DNA from: CAYGBM01 sp964348225
GTDB lineage: Bacteria > Patescibacteriota > Minisyncoccia > Minisyncoccales > CG1-02-41-26
Length of the DNA stretch: 14,292 nt
NCBI GenBank assembly: GCA_964348225.1
Contig: CAYGBM010000010.1
Location: 1-14,292 of the forward strand
Direction: 5' to 3'
This document shows, one piece after another, positions 5,855-12,567 of this stretch. The notes below the pieces were generated by a model that was not told where the DNA came from, made no database searches, and saw only the letters and a program-made list of their open reading frames with translations. Each line of letters starts with the position of its first letter. Within the stretch, counting starts at the first letter, position 1. The position numbers and the translations under genes were made by a program.

Positions 5855-8002
5855 ATGAAAAATAAAATTATTTTAGTTATTTTAGTGCTTATTGTAGTTG
5901 GGGGATTAATATGGTTCTTCACTACTAAAGAGACAGAAGAGGAGAGAGATGTTTATTCTGAAATCGCCACCATTGATAAAGATACTACGATTGATGGCGA
6001 TTATTTTATTGCTGAGCAGCAAAAAACCACGCTGCAAAATGGTTCGGTTTTAACCGTGAACGGGAATTTAGAGATAAAGGGTGCTCTGGAATGCGAAAAT
6101 GGTCCTCTTAATGTTGTAGTAAAAGGGGATTTAACGGTTGACAATCTTATTATGTGCAACCGTAGTGAAGACTTAGCTGATGATGGTGTTGGAGCTGGCA
6201 TCTTTTTGACAACAGAGGGTTCTGTTGCATTCAGCGACAAGGCCATTGTTGTTTCCAACAGCCATGTTCAGCTTGTTGATAATGCAGATAACTTAGCCCT
6301 TACCCAGGAAGAGATAGAGGCAGTTTATGATGAGGTAGTAGAGGACACAGGAACTATTCCGCGAATAGGTCCTTTTGTAGATGAAAACGAGGAGATAAGC
6401 GCTAATGTTTCAACAAACAAACTATTTCCGAGCAGCTCGGTTGCTGGCAATAGAGTATTGAATGTTGTGAGAAGCCTGTTTGTGCCGCAAGTTTTTGCCC
6501 AGGAGTTGCCCCGGGATGAAGAAAGGGACATTGTTGATACGGTGCGGATCGGCGGCAAGTGGTATGTTGGAAATCCAGGAGAGGAGCCACCAAGGGCTTT
6601 GCATATTCCTACTCCTCCAAAAAAGGTGAAAAAGATTATAATTTTGTTTAATTTTGGCCCTGGCAAGCAGGTGAACTTAACAAACTTCACCTTGACCGGC
6701 CCGGATGGGCGTGAGGGTGAGAGCAGTGTCAATGAATCCTGTAATGCCAGAGGAAAAGATGGTGGAGATGCTATGCGTTTCCGGGTTATAGCCTCAAATA
6801 TTAAAGTTAACAACTTCTTTCTTTTTCCTGGTGATGGCGGCGCTGGAGGCGAGGCAGTTACCAAGGAGGATTGCGATCACGGAAAGGCAACTGGCGGTAA
6901 TGGCGGCAAGGCAGGAAATGTAAAGATGGAGTCTTCAGGGAGCTTTGTTGTTGAAGGGTTGTTTCAGCTTTGGCCGGGTTGGGGTGGCGCTGGCGGCCGT
7001 GCCTTAGCTTTTGGCAAAGATGGCAAAGATGGTTGTCCTGGTGAGGATGGTGGTGATGCAACCGCAAAAGGCGGAAAAGGCGGAGATAACAAAAAGAGGT
7101 TGCGAATTCAAAATGTAGAGGGCGTGGCAAATATTGAGATTGGCATAGTGTTTGCTGGGTCTGGTGGAAACGCCAAAGCCCGACCAGGAAAAGGTGGCAA
7201 TGGAAAGGGCTGTAAATGCGATGGTGGCAAAGGAGGAACAGGAGTTGCTGTGGGTGGCAAAGGAGGCGATGCAAAATTAGATTTAGCAGGTGGAGTTGGA
7301 CGGACAGCTGGTGCAGATGAGAGCGGCGGTAATGGTGGTGATGCAGACGCAACAGGGGGTAAAGGAGGTGAGGGAGGCGATTGTGATCCTTCGGATGCTG
7401 GAGGAAATGGGGGCGACGGAGGCGATGCTACACCAACAGGCGGTGAAGGAGGCCAAGGTACTAGTCCAGGGGGTGATGGTAATGAAACTGAACAGGCTGG
7501 AGATGGGGGAGATGGGGGTGATGGCTGCCCTGAAGGAAAGGGCGGTAAAGGGGGCACTGGTAATACCTTAGGCAACAACGGAGTTGATGGCAAAGATGGA
7601 AAAAATATCTGTCCTGTTCCAAAGAAGGGAACCGGTGTTCAGCCCCCGCCTGAACCTCCCGAAAAGACCCCGCCTATCTCTGTCAATCCAACAGGGCTTG
7701 AAAAGAAGCATATTATCGGCGACAGTCCCTGCCCAGATCCCTTTTCACCTGTTGCAATTTCAGGCCCTCAAGGCGGATTCTGGCAGGTAGATTTTGAAAC
7801 AGTTCCCCAATGGCTCATTATACCAGAGATGGGTATGTTTGAAACCGAAATTGTCCAACTAGAATTGAGCTTTAACTGCAATATAGAAGATTTTTCTACC
7901 CACCAAGAGAGTGCCAGGATTGGAATTAAGGGCTTTGATTCCAATGAAGAGCATATTGGAGACTCTTTCTTTGATGTAGTTGTTGATGTTGTTGCTCCAT
8001 AG
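5855..8002 (+). CDS. Large anchored surface protein with a glycine-rich GGx segment
   Basis: This 715-residue protein has a membrane helix (about 5-22), a beta-rich region (about 45-150, with repeating GSVLTVNGNLEIKG and LNVVVKGDLTVDN stretches like a right-handed beta-helix) and a second beta region (about 225-320). A glycine-rich stretch follows at about 326-585, made of short GGNGG, GGKGG, GGDGG and GKDGKDG units. After a Pro-rich linker (PPPEPPEKTPP), a C-terminal Ig-like domain covers about 606-715, with a BACON-like feel (VPQWLIIPEMG). Such regular GGx segments could fold as bundles of polyglycine-II helices, as in PE_PGRS-type or snow-flea antifreeze proteins, although that is inference. 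LFVPQVFAQE near residue 215 looks like an internal processing site. It is a monocistronic unit, with a strong promoter and a perfect terminator. Probably a structural or adhesive surface protein. Confidence 0.85.
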   Translation: MKNKIILVILVLIVVGGLIWFFTTKETEEERDVYSEIATIDKDTTIDGDYFIAEQQKTTLQNGSVLTVNGNLEIKGALECENGPLNVVVKGDLTVDNLIMCNRSEDLADDGVGAGIFLTTEGSVAFSDKAIVVSNSHVQLVDNADNLALTQEEIEAVYDEVVEDTGTIPRIGPFVDENEEISANVSTNKLFPSSSVAGNRVLNVVRSLFVPQVFAQELPRDEERDIVDTVRIGGKWYVGNPGEEPPRALHIPTPPKKVKKIIILFNFGPGKQVNLTNFTLTGPDGREGESSVNESCNARGKDGGDAMRFRVIASNIKVNNFFLFPGDGGAGGEAVTKEDCDHGKATGGNGGKAGNVKMESSGSFVVEGLFQLWPGWGGAGGRALAFGKDGKDGCPGEDGGDATAKGGKGGDNKKRLRIQNVEGVANIEIGIVFAGSGGNAKARPGKGGNGKGCKCDGGKGGTGVAVGGKGGDAKLDLAGGVGRTAGADESGGNGGDADATGGKGGEGGDCDPSDAGGNGGDGGDATPTGGEGGQGTSPGGDGNETEQAGDGGDGGDGCPEGKGGKGGTGNTLGNNGVDGKDGKNICPVPKKGTGVQPPPEPPEKTPPISVNPTGLEKKHIIGDSPCPDPFSPVAISGPQGGFWQVDFETVPQWLIIPEMGMFETEIVQLELSFNCNIEDFSTHQESARIGIKGFDSNEEHIGDSFFDVVVDVVAP

Positions 8003-8030
8003 GTGTTTGGTGCTGCAGGAAAAATGGAAT

Positions 8031-8063
8031 AAACAAAAATTGCCTTTTTGGCAATTTTTGTTT
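8031..8063. terminator. Perfect bidirectional intrinsic terminator
   Basis: AAACAAAAATTGCC (8031-8044) and its exact reverse complement (8050-8063) form a 14-bp stem around a TTTTT loop, with T-runs on both strands. It lies between the stops of two convergent genes (8002 and 8091) and should end both transcripts. Confidence 0.92.
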
Positions 8064-8090
8064 GAGAGCTTAGTTGAATTAGTCAGGCAA

Positions 8091-9038
8091 TCACATCCAT
8101 TTTTTTAGCCACTCCAGCATTTTCTGGGGCTTTTCTCCAAAGTATTGATAACTTTCAAACCTGTGGCTGGTATTTTCAATCCAAAAAAGTTCCTTGGGAG
8201 AGGGAGTGTTTTTGTAAAAGCCCTGGACATCGCTTAGTTCGGTCCAGGGGTCGTTCTTGGCTTGAACATACAAGGTGGGAACTCTAATGTCTTTGGTAAA
8301 GTCAGCTGGCGATAATTTCGCTAAAGGATAAGAGCCGCGCCAGACAATGAATTTTTTTACCATAGGCACTATTAGCTTAGCGCTAAAAGGGCTAAGTCTT
8401 TTTTTGAGATAGGTTCGGAAAAAAACCTCCATTGAAATCGGTTGAATAGCAACAAGGCATTTAATATCTTTAAAGATTTCTGGTTTTTTGCTCATAGCAA
8501 CAATAGTGGAGTTGGCTCCAAAACAATAGCTTACAAAGCCGACAGCCTTATCCTTGAGGTCGGGGCGCTTTTTGACAAACTCCATTGTACCAACAACATC
8601 TTTGTATTCTTCCAAGCCAAAAGTAGCAATGCCCTTATTGGGGCTTGGGTCGCTTTCGCCGTGATTGCGAAAATCAAACATCAAAACCCAATAGCCTTCA
8701 TTGTGTAAATGCTTGGCTGCTTTTAAAAATTCAATCTCTTTGTTGTATAACTTAGTTAGGCTTTTATATTGGGTGGTAGAGCCGTACTTTGTTAAACCAC
8801 CAACATGGGTCATAATAATCAGTTTATTGGAAGAGCCAGGAATAAGCCAGCCTTTGATATTGACCTTATCTGAAGTTCTGAACTCAATATTCTCAAAATC
8901 CATCCCATAGTCTTTTGGGTTTTTAGGCACAGGCTGCCTGTCAAGATGAAGAATTGTGCCTGACAAGAAATAGCAAAGCCCAAGATAACTGAAACAAAGC
9001 GCCAAGATGATAATTATTATAACGAATAAATAAAGCAT
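8091..9038 (-). CDS. Membrane-anchored alpha/beta hydrolase with a cysteine at the nucleophile position
   Basis: This 315-residue protein has an N-terminal membrane helix (about 3-28) and then an alpha/beta hydrolase fold. Its marks are MTHVGG (76-81, oxyanion region), FDFRNHGESD (121-130), the nucleophile elbow SYCFGA (170-175), and the likely acid Asp263 (AKNDPWTE) and His292 (TSHRF). The elbow has Cys172 where most relatives have Ser, as in dienelactone hydrolase (G-x-C-x-G). The flanking Gly is also replaced by Ser. The substrate is unknown; an esterase, acyl or peptidase role is possible, near the membrane. Whether the catalytic part faces in or out is not clear. It has its own leaderless-type promoter and shares a terminator with the convergent glycine-rich gene. 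Confidence 0.85.
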   Translation of the reverse strand: MLYLFVIIIIILALCFSYLGLCYFLSGTILHLDRQPVPKNPKDYGMDFENIEFRTSDKVNIKGWLIPGSSNKLIIMTHVGGLTKYGSTTQYKSLTKLYNKEIEFLKAAKHLHNEGYWVLMFDFRNHGESDPSPNKGIATFGLEEYKDVVGTMEFVKKRPDLKDKAVGFVSYCFGANSTIVAMSKKPEIFKDIKCLVAIQPISMEVFFRTYLKKRLSPFSAKLIVPMVKKFIVWRGSYPLAKLSPADFTKDIRVPTLYVQAKNDPWTELSDVQGFYKNTPSPKELFWIENTSHRFESYQYFGEKPQKMLEWLKKWM

Positions 9039-9044
9039 AGCTCT

Positions 9045-9053
9045 ATTCTATCA
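9045..9053 (-). promoter_or_regulatory. Extended -10 promoter for the hydrolase gene, leaderless
   Basis: On the minus strand TG-A-TAGAAT is followed after 6 bases by the ATG at 9038, so the message should start at the start codon. No clear -35 is seen. It is divergent from, and about 40 bases away from, the repeat-borne promoter on the plus strand. Confidence 0.55.
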
Positions 9054-9088
9054 CAAAACCCCTTGCTTTTCTATTTCTTTTGTTGAGT

Positions 9089-9111
9089 GTTTACACTGAG
9101 CCCGCCGAAGT
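9089..9111 (+). repeat. Single dispersed copy of the 23-bp repeat
   Basis: This copy begins GTTTACACTGAGC and ends GCCGAAGT, and differs from the first unit of the 4285-4400 array at only two bases in the centre (CCGCC versus CTGTC). It lies in the divergent gap between the hydrolase and DUF3175 genes and contributes the -35 of the latter. Confidence 0.85.
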
Positions 9112-9119
9112 GATAGAAT
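9090..9119 (+). promoter_or_regulatory. Repeat-borne promoter for the DUF3175 gene, near-leaderless
   Basis: TTTACA (9090-9095) from the repeat, an 18-base spacer and TG-A-TAGAAT (9111-9119) repeat exactly the geometry seen at 4379-4408. Nine bases separate the -10 from the ATG, with no Shine-Dalgarno motif. Confidence 0.65.
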
Positions 9120-9128
9120 TAAAAAAGT

Positions 9129-9416
9129 ATGGCTAAAAACAAGCCTGAAAAATATTGGTCAGGTAGCGTCACAGAGCATAGCGATGCGCTTGATTTGGAA
9201 GAGGGTGTTTTCACTTTTAAGAGCCCGAGAAAGATCGCCCTATCTCTTAAAAAATCAGCAGAAGAAAGCACAAGGCGAAAGGCAGGGCCTTTTCAATCAG
9301 CTATGTCTATGCTTAACTTTTATATTAATCGTGCTGGTAAAAACTTAGACAAGAACCAAAAGAAAATTCTAGAGCAAGCAAAAATAGAACTTCGTAAATT
9401 ATTTGGTAGAAAGTAA
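9129..9416 (+). CDS. DUF3175 family protein
   Basis: This short basic protein of 95 residues has the whole family pattern: YWSGSVTEHSDALDLEEGVF near the start, SPRKIALSLKKSAEES in the middle, RRKAGPFQSAMSMLNFYINR, and a C-terminal charged helix ending LRKLFGRK. The family is widespread in bacteria and has no established function. Its small size, high Lys/Arg content and helix-rich character would fit nucleic-acid or protein binding, which is inference. The start at 9129 follows the repeat-borne promoter by 9 bases. The HAD hydrolase gene starts 29 bases downstream and could share the transcript. Confidence 0.9.
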   Translation: MAKNKPEKYWSGSVTEHSDALDLEEGVFTFKSPRKIALSLKKSAEESTRRKAGPFQSAMSMLNFYINRAGKNLDKNQKKILEQAKIELRKLFGRK

Positions 9417-9445
9417 TTTCAGATATAAATAGACACGGTCAATAC

Positions 9446-10066
9446 ATGATAAAAGCAATTATTTTTGATTTAGGCGGGATATTTGTGGGAGATGAGTGGA
9501 GGGTGGTATATACAAAAATCGCTGAGGCTTTGGAGATGCCTGAAGACCAGTTAAAAGAGATATTGATTCCTTTGTTAAAAGAATGGGAGGGGAGAGAGAT
9601 TAATGAGGAGATGCTTTGGAAAAAGCTTGAAATAGAAACAGGGAGGAAGTTGCGTTTTCAGCTTAGAAAGGATTTATTCTTTCAGACATTTCGAGAGAAT
9701 GCCCAAGATATTGATGAATCTTGGCAGATTTTAGCTGAGTTGCGAGATAGGGGAGTTCGTTTAGCGCTTCTTTCAAATACTAATCCAGCTCATTTACGAG
9801 CCCTTAAAGAAACAGGGAGAATTGATAGATTCAGCGAACTAGGGGTTGAGGTATTTGTTTACTCTTTTCAAGTAGGCTTTCGAAAGCCCGACCCTAGGAT
9901 TTACAAGCTTGCCCTTGAGGAATTAAATCTTCCTGCCAAAGATTGCCTGTTCGTAGATGATATTTTAAAGAATGTTAAAGCAACAGAAGACCTTGGAATA
10001 AAGGGTATTCATTTTCAAGCAGCAAACCAGCTGAGAGAGGAACTAGGCAGAGCTGGTTTACTCTAA
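9446..10066 (+). CDS. HAD superfamily hydrolase (subfamily IA, YihX-like)
   Basis: This complete 206-residue HAD phosphatase-type protein has motif I FDLGG (Asp8 is the nucleophile, with Gly at the usual second Asp position, a variant common in the YihX-like branch), motif II LLSNT (Ser110), motif III Lys147 in RKPDP, and motif IV FVDD (Asp171, Asp172). A helical cap lies between residues about 15 and 95. It probably hydrolyses a small phosphorylated metabolite such as a sugar phosphate or nucleotide in the cytoplasm, but the substrate cannot be told. It is 29 bases downstream of the DUF3175 gene. A possible separate -10, TATAAA, lies at about 9425. Its stop is only 4 bases from the stop of the convergent PH-domain gene. 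Confidence 0.9.
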   Translation: MIKAIIFDLGGIFVGDEWRVVYTKIAEALEMPEDQLKEILIPLLKEWEGREINEEMLWKKLEIETGRKLRFQLRKDLFFQTFRENAQDIDESWQILAELRDRGVRLALLSNTNPAHLRALKETGRIDRFSELGVEVFVYSFQVGFRKPDPRIYKLALEELNLPAKDCLFVDDILKNVKATEDLGIKGIHFQAANQLREELGRAGLL

Positions 10067-10070
10067 AGAA

Positions 10071-10592
10071 TTATGGGTTAGTTGCTTGGAGGATGGCTTG
10101 TTTGATTTTCTCTGGAGAGGGGAGGCGGTCAAAAAAGAATTTGCCTTGGGTGGCTGCTGTTTGGATTTGCAAGTCGCCATACCTGAACAACTCAGCTATG
10201 GGGCCTATCACTTTGGTTGAAACATCTTCTATGTGAGTTAAATTTAGTTCAGCTTCTTTGTGTCTGAAGAGCCCTCGTTGCTCTTTTTTGATTACTCTTT
10301 TGTTTGTAAGAACAAAAATGTTTAAAGCGTAAATCATAATGTTGTAGAAGAACAAGCACCAAAGGGCTAAATAATAAGCTGAAACCAAAAACCAATACAA
10401 AGAAGAAAAAACATGATACCAGGATTTAGCAGCTATGAAAAAATAAATTAAAACAGGCACGAGGCTGAAGACAGCAACTATAAAAAGAGGCAAGAAGAGA
10501 AAGAGCCAGTGTCTTCTGGCAACCAAGATGGTTTTCTCGCCAGGCAGCTGCCCTTTAAAGCTGTTGCTTGAAATGCTAAAAATTGTTGGCAT
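10071..10592 (-). CDS. Membrane protein with bacterial PH domain (bPH2/YdbS-like)
   Basis: This 173-residue protein has an N-terminal region with LPGEKTILVARRHWL and two hydrophobic segments (about 29-53 and 60-92). A C-terminal PH-like domain at about 95-170 follows, with FVLTNKRVIKKEQRGLFRHK, LNLTHIEDVSTKVIGPIAEL, RYGDLQIQTA and a final helix. The order and motifs (LTNKRV; I-x-DV; YGDL-x-I-x-TA) match the bacterial PH domain family found in YdbS/YdbT membrane proteins. Function is not established; membrane-stress or envelope roles are suggested for relatives. It lies 6 bases downstream of the small membrane protein gene on the same strand, which suggests they work together. Confidence 0.88.
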   Translation of the reverse strand: MPTIFSISSNSFKGQLPGEKTILVARRHWLFLFLPLFIVAVFSLVPVLIYFFIAAKSWYHVFSSLYWFLVSAYYLALWCLFFYNIMIYALNIFVLTNKRVIKKEQRGLFRHKEAELNLTHIEDVSTKVIGPIAELFRYGDLQIQTAATQGKFFFDRLPSPEKIKQAILQATNP

Positions 10593-10598
10593 AGATTA

Positions 10599-10835
10599 TT
10601 AACTTATAAAATTTAGTTTCTCAAGAATGGTTTTAATAACCAATTGCCAGTCAACTCTTTGATAAGCCCAGAAAGTGATAAGGAATAACAGGAAAGAACC
10701 CAAGAAAAAAACCAAAGCCAAAACTTTGGGTTTTCTGCCAACACCAAACCTGATTAGATGATAAACAATTGAAAATGCATACCAAAGATAAACCAATGAA
10801 ATGATTATAAGGAAGATAGAATTGAGGCTCAACAT
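10599..10835 (-). CDS. Small two-helix membrane protein
   Basis: This 78-residue protein has hydrophobic segments at about residues 5-27 and 38-60, separated by a short basic loop (RFGVGRKPK), and ends in a polar helix (WQLVIKTILEKLNFIS). I do not recognise a family. It is the first gene of a two-gene unit with the PH-domain protein, and it starts 8 bases after a good minus-strand -10. It could be a partner or regulator of the PH-domain protein, by position only. Confidence 0.7.
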   Translation of the reverse strand: MLSLNSIFLIIISLVYLWYAFSIVYHLIRFGVGRKPKVLALVFFLGSFLLFLITFWAYQRVDWQLVIKTILEKLNFIS

Positions 10836-10843
10836 ATTATTTT

Positions 10844-10872
10844 ATTTTACAAAAAGTTTGTTGTTTTAACAA
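10844..10872 (-). promoter_or_regulatory. Promoter for the small membrane protein / PH-domain pair
   Basis: On the minus strand TTGTTA (10867-10872), a 17-base spacer and TAAAAT (10844-10849) are followed by the ATG at 10835 after 8 bases, again a near-leaderless layout. It is divergent from the promoter at 10894-10921. Confidence 0.55.
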
Positions 10873-10893
10873 CTAAATCTGTGAATAACTTTT

Positions 10894-10921
10894 TTGACAC
10901 TATTGTTTGATAAGGTACAAT
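10894..10921 (+). promoter_or_regulatory. Promoter of the HTH-membrane regulator operon
   Basis: A perfect TTGACA (10894-10899), a 16-base spacer and TACAAT (10916-10921) form the promoter. The leader would be about 32 bases and would carry the palindrome at 10940-10951. Confidence 0.7.
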
Positions 10922-10939
10922 AAATAAAGGTATTTTATG

Positions 10940-10951
10940 TCCGATATCGGA
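10940..10951. promoter_or_regulatory. Perfect 12-bp palindrome in the operon leader, candidate operator
   Basis: TCCGATATCGGA is its own reverse complement. It lies downstream of the likely transcription start and 8 bases before the ATG of a tandem-HTH protein, a position suited to autorepression. The binding partner is inferred. It could also fold as a short hairpin that hides the start region. Confidence 0.5.
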
Positions 10952-10959
10952 TAAATATC

Positions 10960-12567
10960 ATGGATGAGAGTATTGAGAAGAAGAAATATATTTCGCTTGC
11001 TGAGGCAGGAAAAATTTCTGGCTACTCCCAGGAGTATTTGAGTTTGCGAGCAAGGCAAGGAAAACTGCGAGCTGTGAAATTTGGCAGGAACTGGGTTACA
11101 AAAAAAGAATGGCTCAAAGAGTATATAGTAATGGTGAATGGTGGGGAAGTAAAAGAGGTTTCTCCAGCCAAGGCAGAAACTCCTGGTAAAGAATTTATAT
11201 CATTGAAGAGGGGAGCAAAAATTTCTGGTTATTCTCAAGAATATTTAAGCTTGAGAGCAAGGCAGGGTAAGTTACGGGCGGTGAGATTTGGCAGAAATTG
11301 GTTGACTAAAAAGGAATGGGTGAAAGATTATATAGAAAATAACAAAAAAAGCTTAGTATCGGTTATCAAAGATAAACTAGTTAGTAAGCCCGTAATGGCA
11401 AAGGTTGCAAAAGTAAAGAAAGACCTGGTATCGGATATAGAAAATAAGCAAATCAAGCAGGAAATTAAAAGCATTATCAAGCAAGAGGTTAAAAGACGAG
11501 TTCCAGTTTCCTTGCCTGTAAAGATTGATAAAATTCAAGCCTTAAGAAGGCGAGACCCAATAAGAGAAAGCATAAGAAAAGCCATTGAAGTAAAAAGGCA
11601 AAAGAAGCCGAAAATCACAAAAGTTACACCAAAAATACCAACGAGAGAAAAGATTTACTCGTTGGTGCATCAATTTGTATCTACTTTTTCATTTCTTTTC
11701 CAACCAGCGCGCAGAACGGCAACCATAGCTATCTGCGCGCTGGTTTTTATTTCAATTATTGTTGGAGCTATACTTGGATTTTTAAATATACCTTCAAAAA
11801 TAAGCCTTGCATTTAAGTCTATTTCTGGGCAAGTTAACGAAGTTACATTCAAAGTTACAGGTGAATTTGATGATTTTTCTGAAAATATGAAATATATTGC
11901 TAACACCACCCTAAAAGGGTTAAAGGATTTTCCCAGAGCTTTTTCTGAGGGAGCTGAGTTTTCAGTGAAGGCTTTAGCATTTGTTGGCCAAGAAGTTAAA
12001 TCAGGGGTTCTGAAAAAAACAGGAGGCTTGAGTAGAAAGATGAACCTATTTATTTCTAAATTGAATTATGGGGCAAAAGGAATTAGCCAGGTTTTTATCT
12101 CTAACATCAGCGATGTTGGCAAAAGAATTGTTAGGGGAGTGGAGCGGATAGGGTTAGCTTTTAGAAATTTTGGAAAAGTTTTAGTTAAGATGATAACGGA
12201 ACCATACAGGCTTGTTACTCAAAAGCCACCCTTAGTTAAAAAGCCTGAAGAACCACTTACTGAAACTCCTAAGGTTTCTGAAGAAGAATTGCTGGAAGAA
12301 GAGGAATTGGCAAAAGAGATTCCTCCCGAAGTTCCAGAAGAAATTTTACCCAAGCCAGAACAGAAAGGACTGGTTGTGGTGCCAGCAACCGACGAGAATG
12401 AAAAAATGTTAGCAAAAATCAAGAGTTCATTTTCTGATGAAGTTAAAGTTATCCCAACAGATGAAAGCTCTGGCATTATAGTGCCAATATTTAGAGAGAA
12501 GGAAGGTGAGGAATATCTTTATTTAATGGTGCCAGTTACCAAAGAAGAACCAAAAGAGCAACCATGA
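10960..12567 (+). CDS. Membrane-tethered protein with two tandem excisionase/MerR-like helix-turn-helix modules
   Basis: This protein has 535 residues. Two HTH modules (residues 11-56 and 80-125) match at 38 of 46 positions and share SGYSQEYLSLRARQGKLRAV and FGRNW, the pattern of helix-turn-helix_17 (excisionase-type) DNA-binding domains. A basic linker (about 126-245, rich in Lys and Arg), a single membrane helix (about 253-275) and an amphipathic region (about 276-420) follow. Then come a Pro/Glu-rich stretch (about 424-478) and a C-terminal segment with SSGIIVPIFREKEGEEYLYL. The layout suggests a membrane-bound transcription factor that senses or is released by an envelope signal, or a DNA-membrane tether. 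The orientation (N-terminus in) follows from the basic flank. Two hairpins lie inside the coding sequence at 11637-11745. The stop overlaps the next start (ATGA), so translation is coupled. Confidence 0.85.
   Translation: MDESIEKKKYISLAEAGKISGYSQEYLSLRARQGKLRAVKFGRNWVTKKEWLKEYIVMVNGGEVKEVSPAKAETPGKEFISLKRGAKISGYSQEYLSLRARQGKLRAVRFGRNWLTKKEWVKDYIENNKKSLVSVIKDKLVSKPVMAKVAKVKKDLVSDIENKQIKQEIKSIIKQEVKRRVPVSLPVKIDKIQALRRRDPIRESIRKAIEVKRQKKPKITKVTPKIPTREKIYSLVHQFVSTFSFLFQPARRTATIAICALVFISIIVGAILGFLNIPSKISLAFKSISGQVNEVTFKVTGEFDDFSENMKYIANTTLKGLKDFPRAFSEGAEFSVKALAFVGQEVKSGVLKKTGGLSRKMNLFISKLNYGAKGISQVFISNISDVGKRIVRGVERIGLAFRNFGKVLVKMITEPYRLVTQKPPLVKKPEEPLTETPKVSEEELLEEEELAKEIPPEVPEEILPKPEQKGLVVVPATDENEKMLAKIKSSFSDEVKVIPTDESSGIIVPIFREKEGEEYLYLMVPVTKEEPKEQP
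11637..11666 (+). other. RNA hairpin inside the regulator coding sequence (hairpin 1)
   Basis: ACCAACGAG (11637-11645) and CTCGTTGGT (11658-11666) form a perfect 9-bp stem around a 12-base loop. It encodes residues about 226-236, just before the membrane helix. Confidence 0.6.
11702..11748 (+). other. Terminator-like hairpin inside the regulator coding sequence (hairpin 2)
   Basis: AACCAGCGCGCAGA (11702-11715) and TCTGCGCGCTGGTT (11732-11745) form a perfect 14-bp GC-rich stem around a 16-base loop. TTTTT (11744-11748) and then ATTTC follow. It encodes residues 248-263, the basic flank and first half of the membrane helix, and the reading frame is intact through it. It could be a transcriptional attenuator, a pause for membrane insertion, or a stability element. 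Confidence 0.6.

Noticed and set aside
7108..7593. Long minus-strand open frame rich in Pro and Ser, with others at 6858-7352 and 6325-6864
   Set aside because: These are mirror frames of the glycine-rich segment: GGx codons read as Pro/Ser codons on the other strand. They have no promoter or ribosome-binding site, and the plus-strand frame has anchor, domains and a terminator.
8925..8950. Another copy of the 23-bp repeat core (GCCTGTCAAG)
   Set aside because: Only about ten bases match, the arms are missing, and it lies inside the hydrolase coding sequence. A chance match is most likely.
11702..11745. Small inserted transposon-like element with inverted repeats in the regulator gene
   Set aside because: No target-site duplication is visible at its ends and the encoded membrane helix is continuous through it, so an insertion is not supported, although it cannot be excluded.
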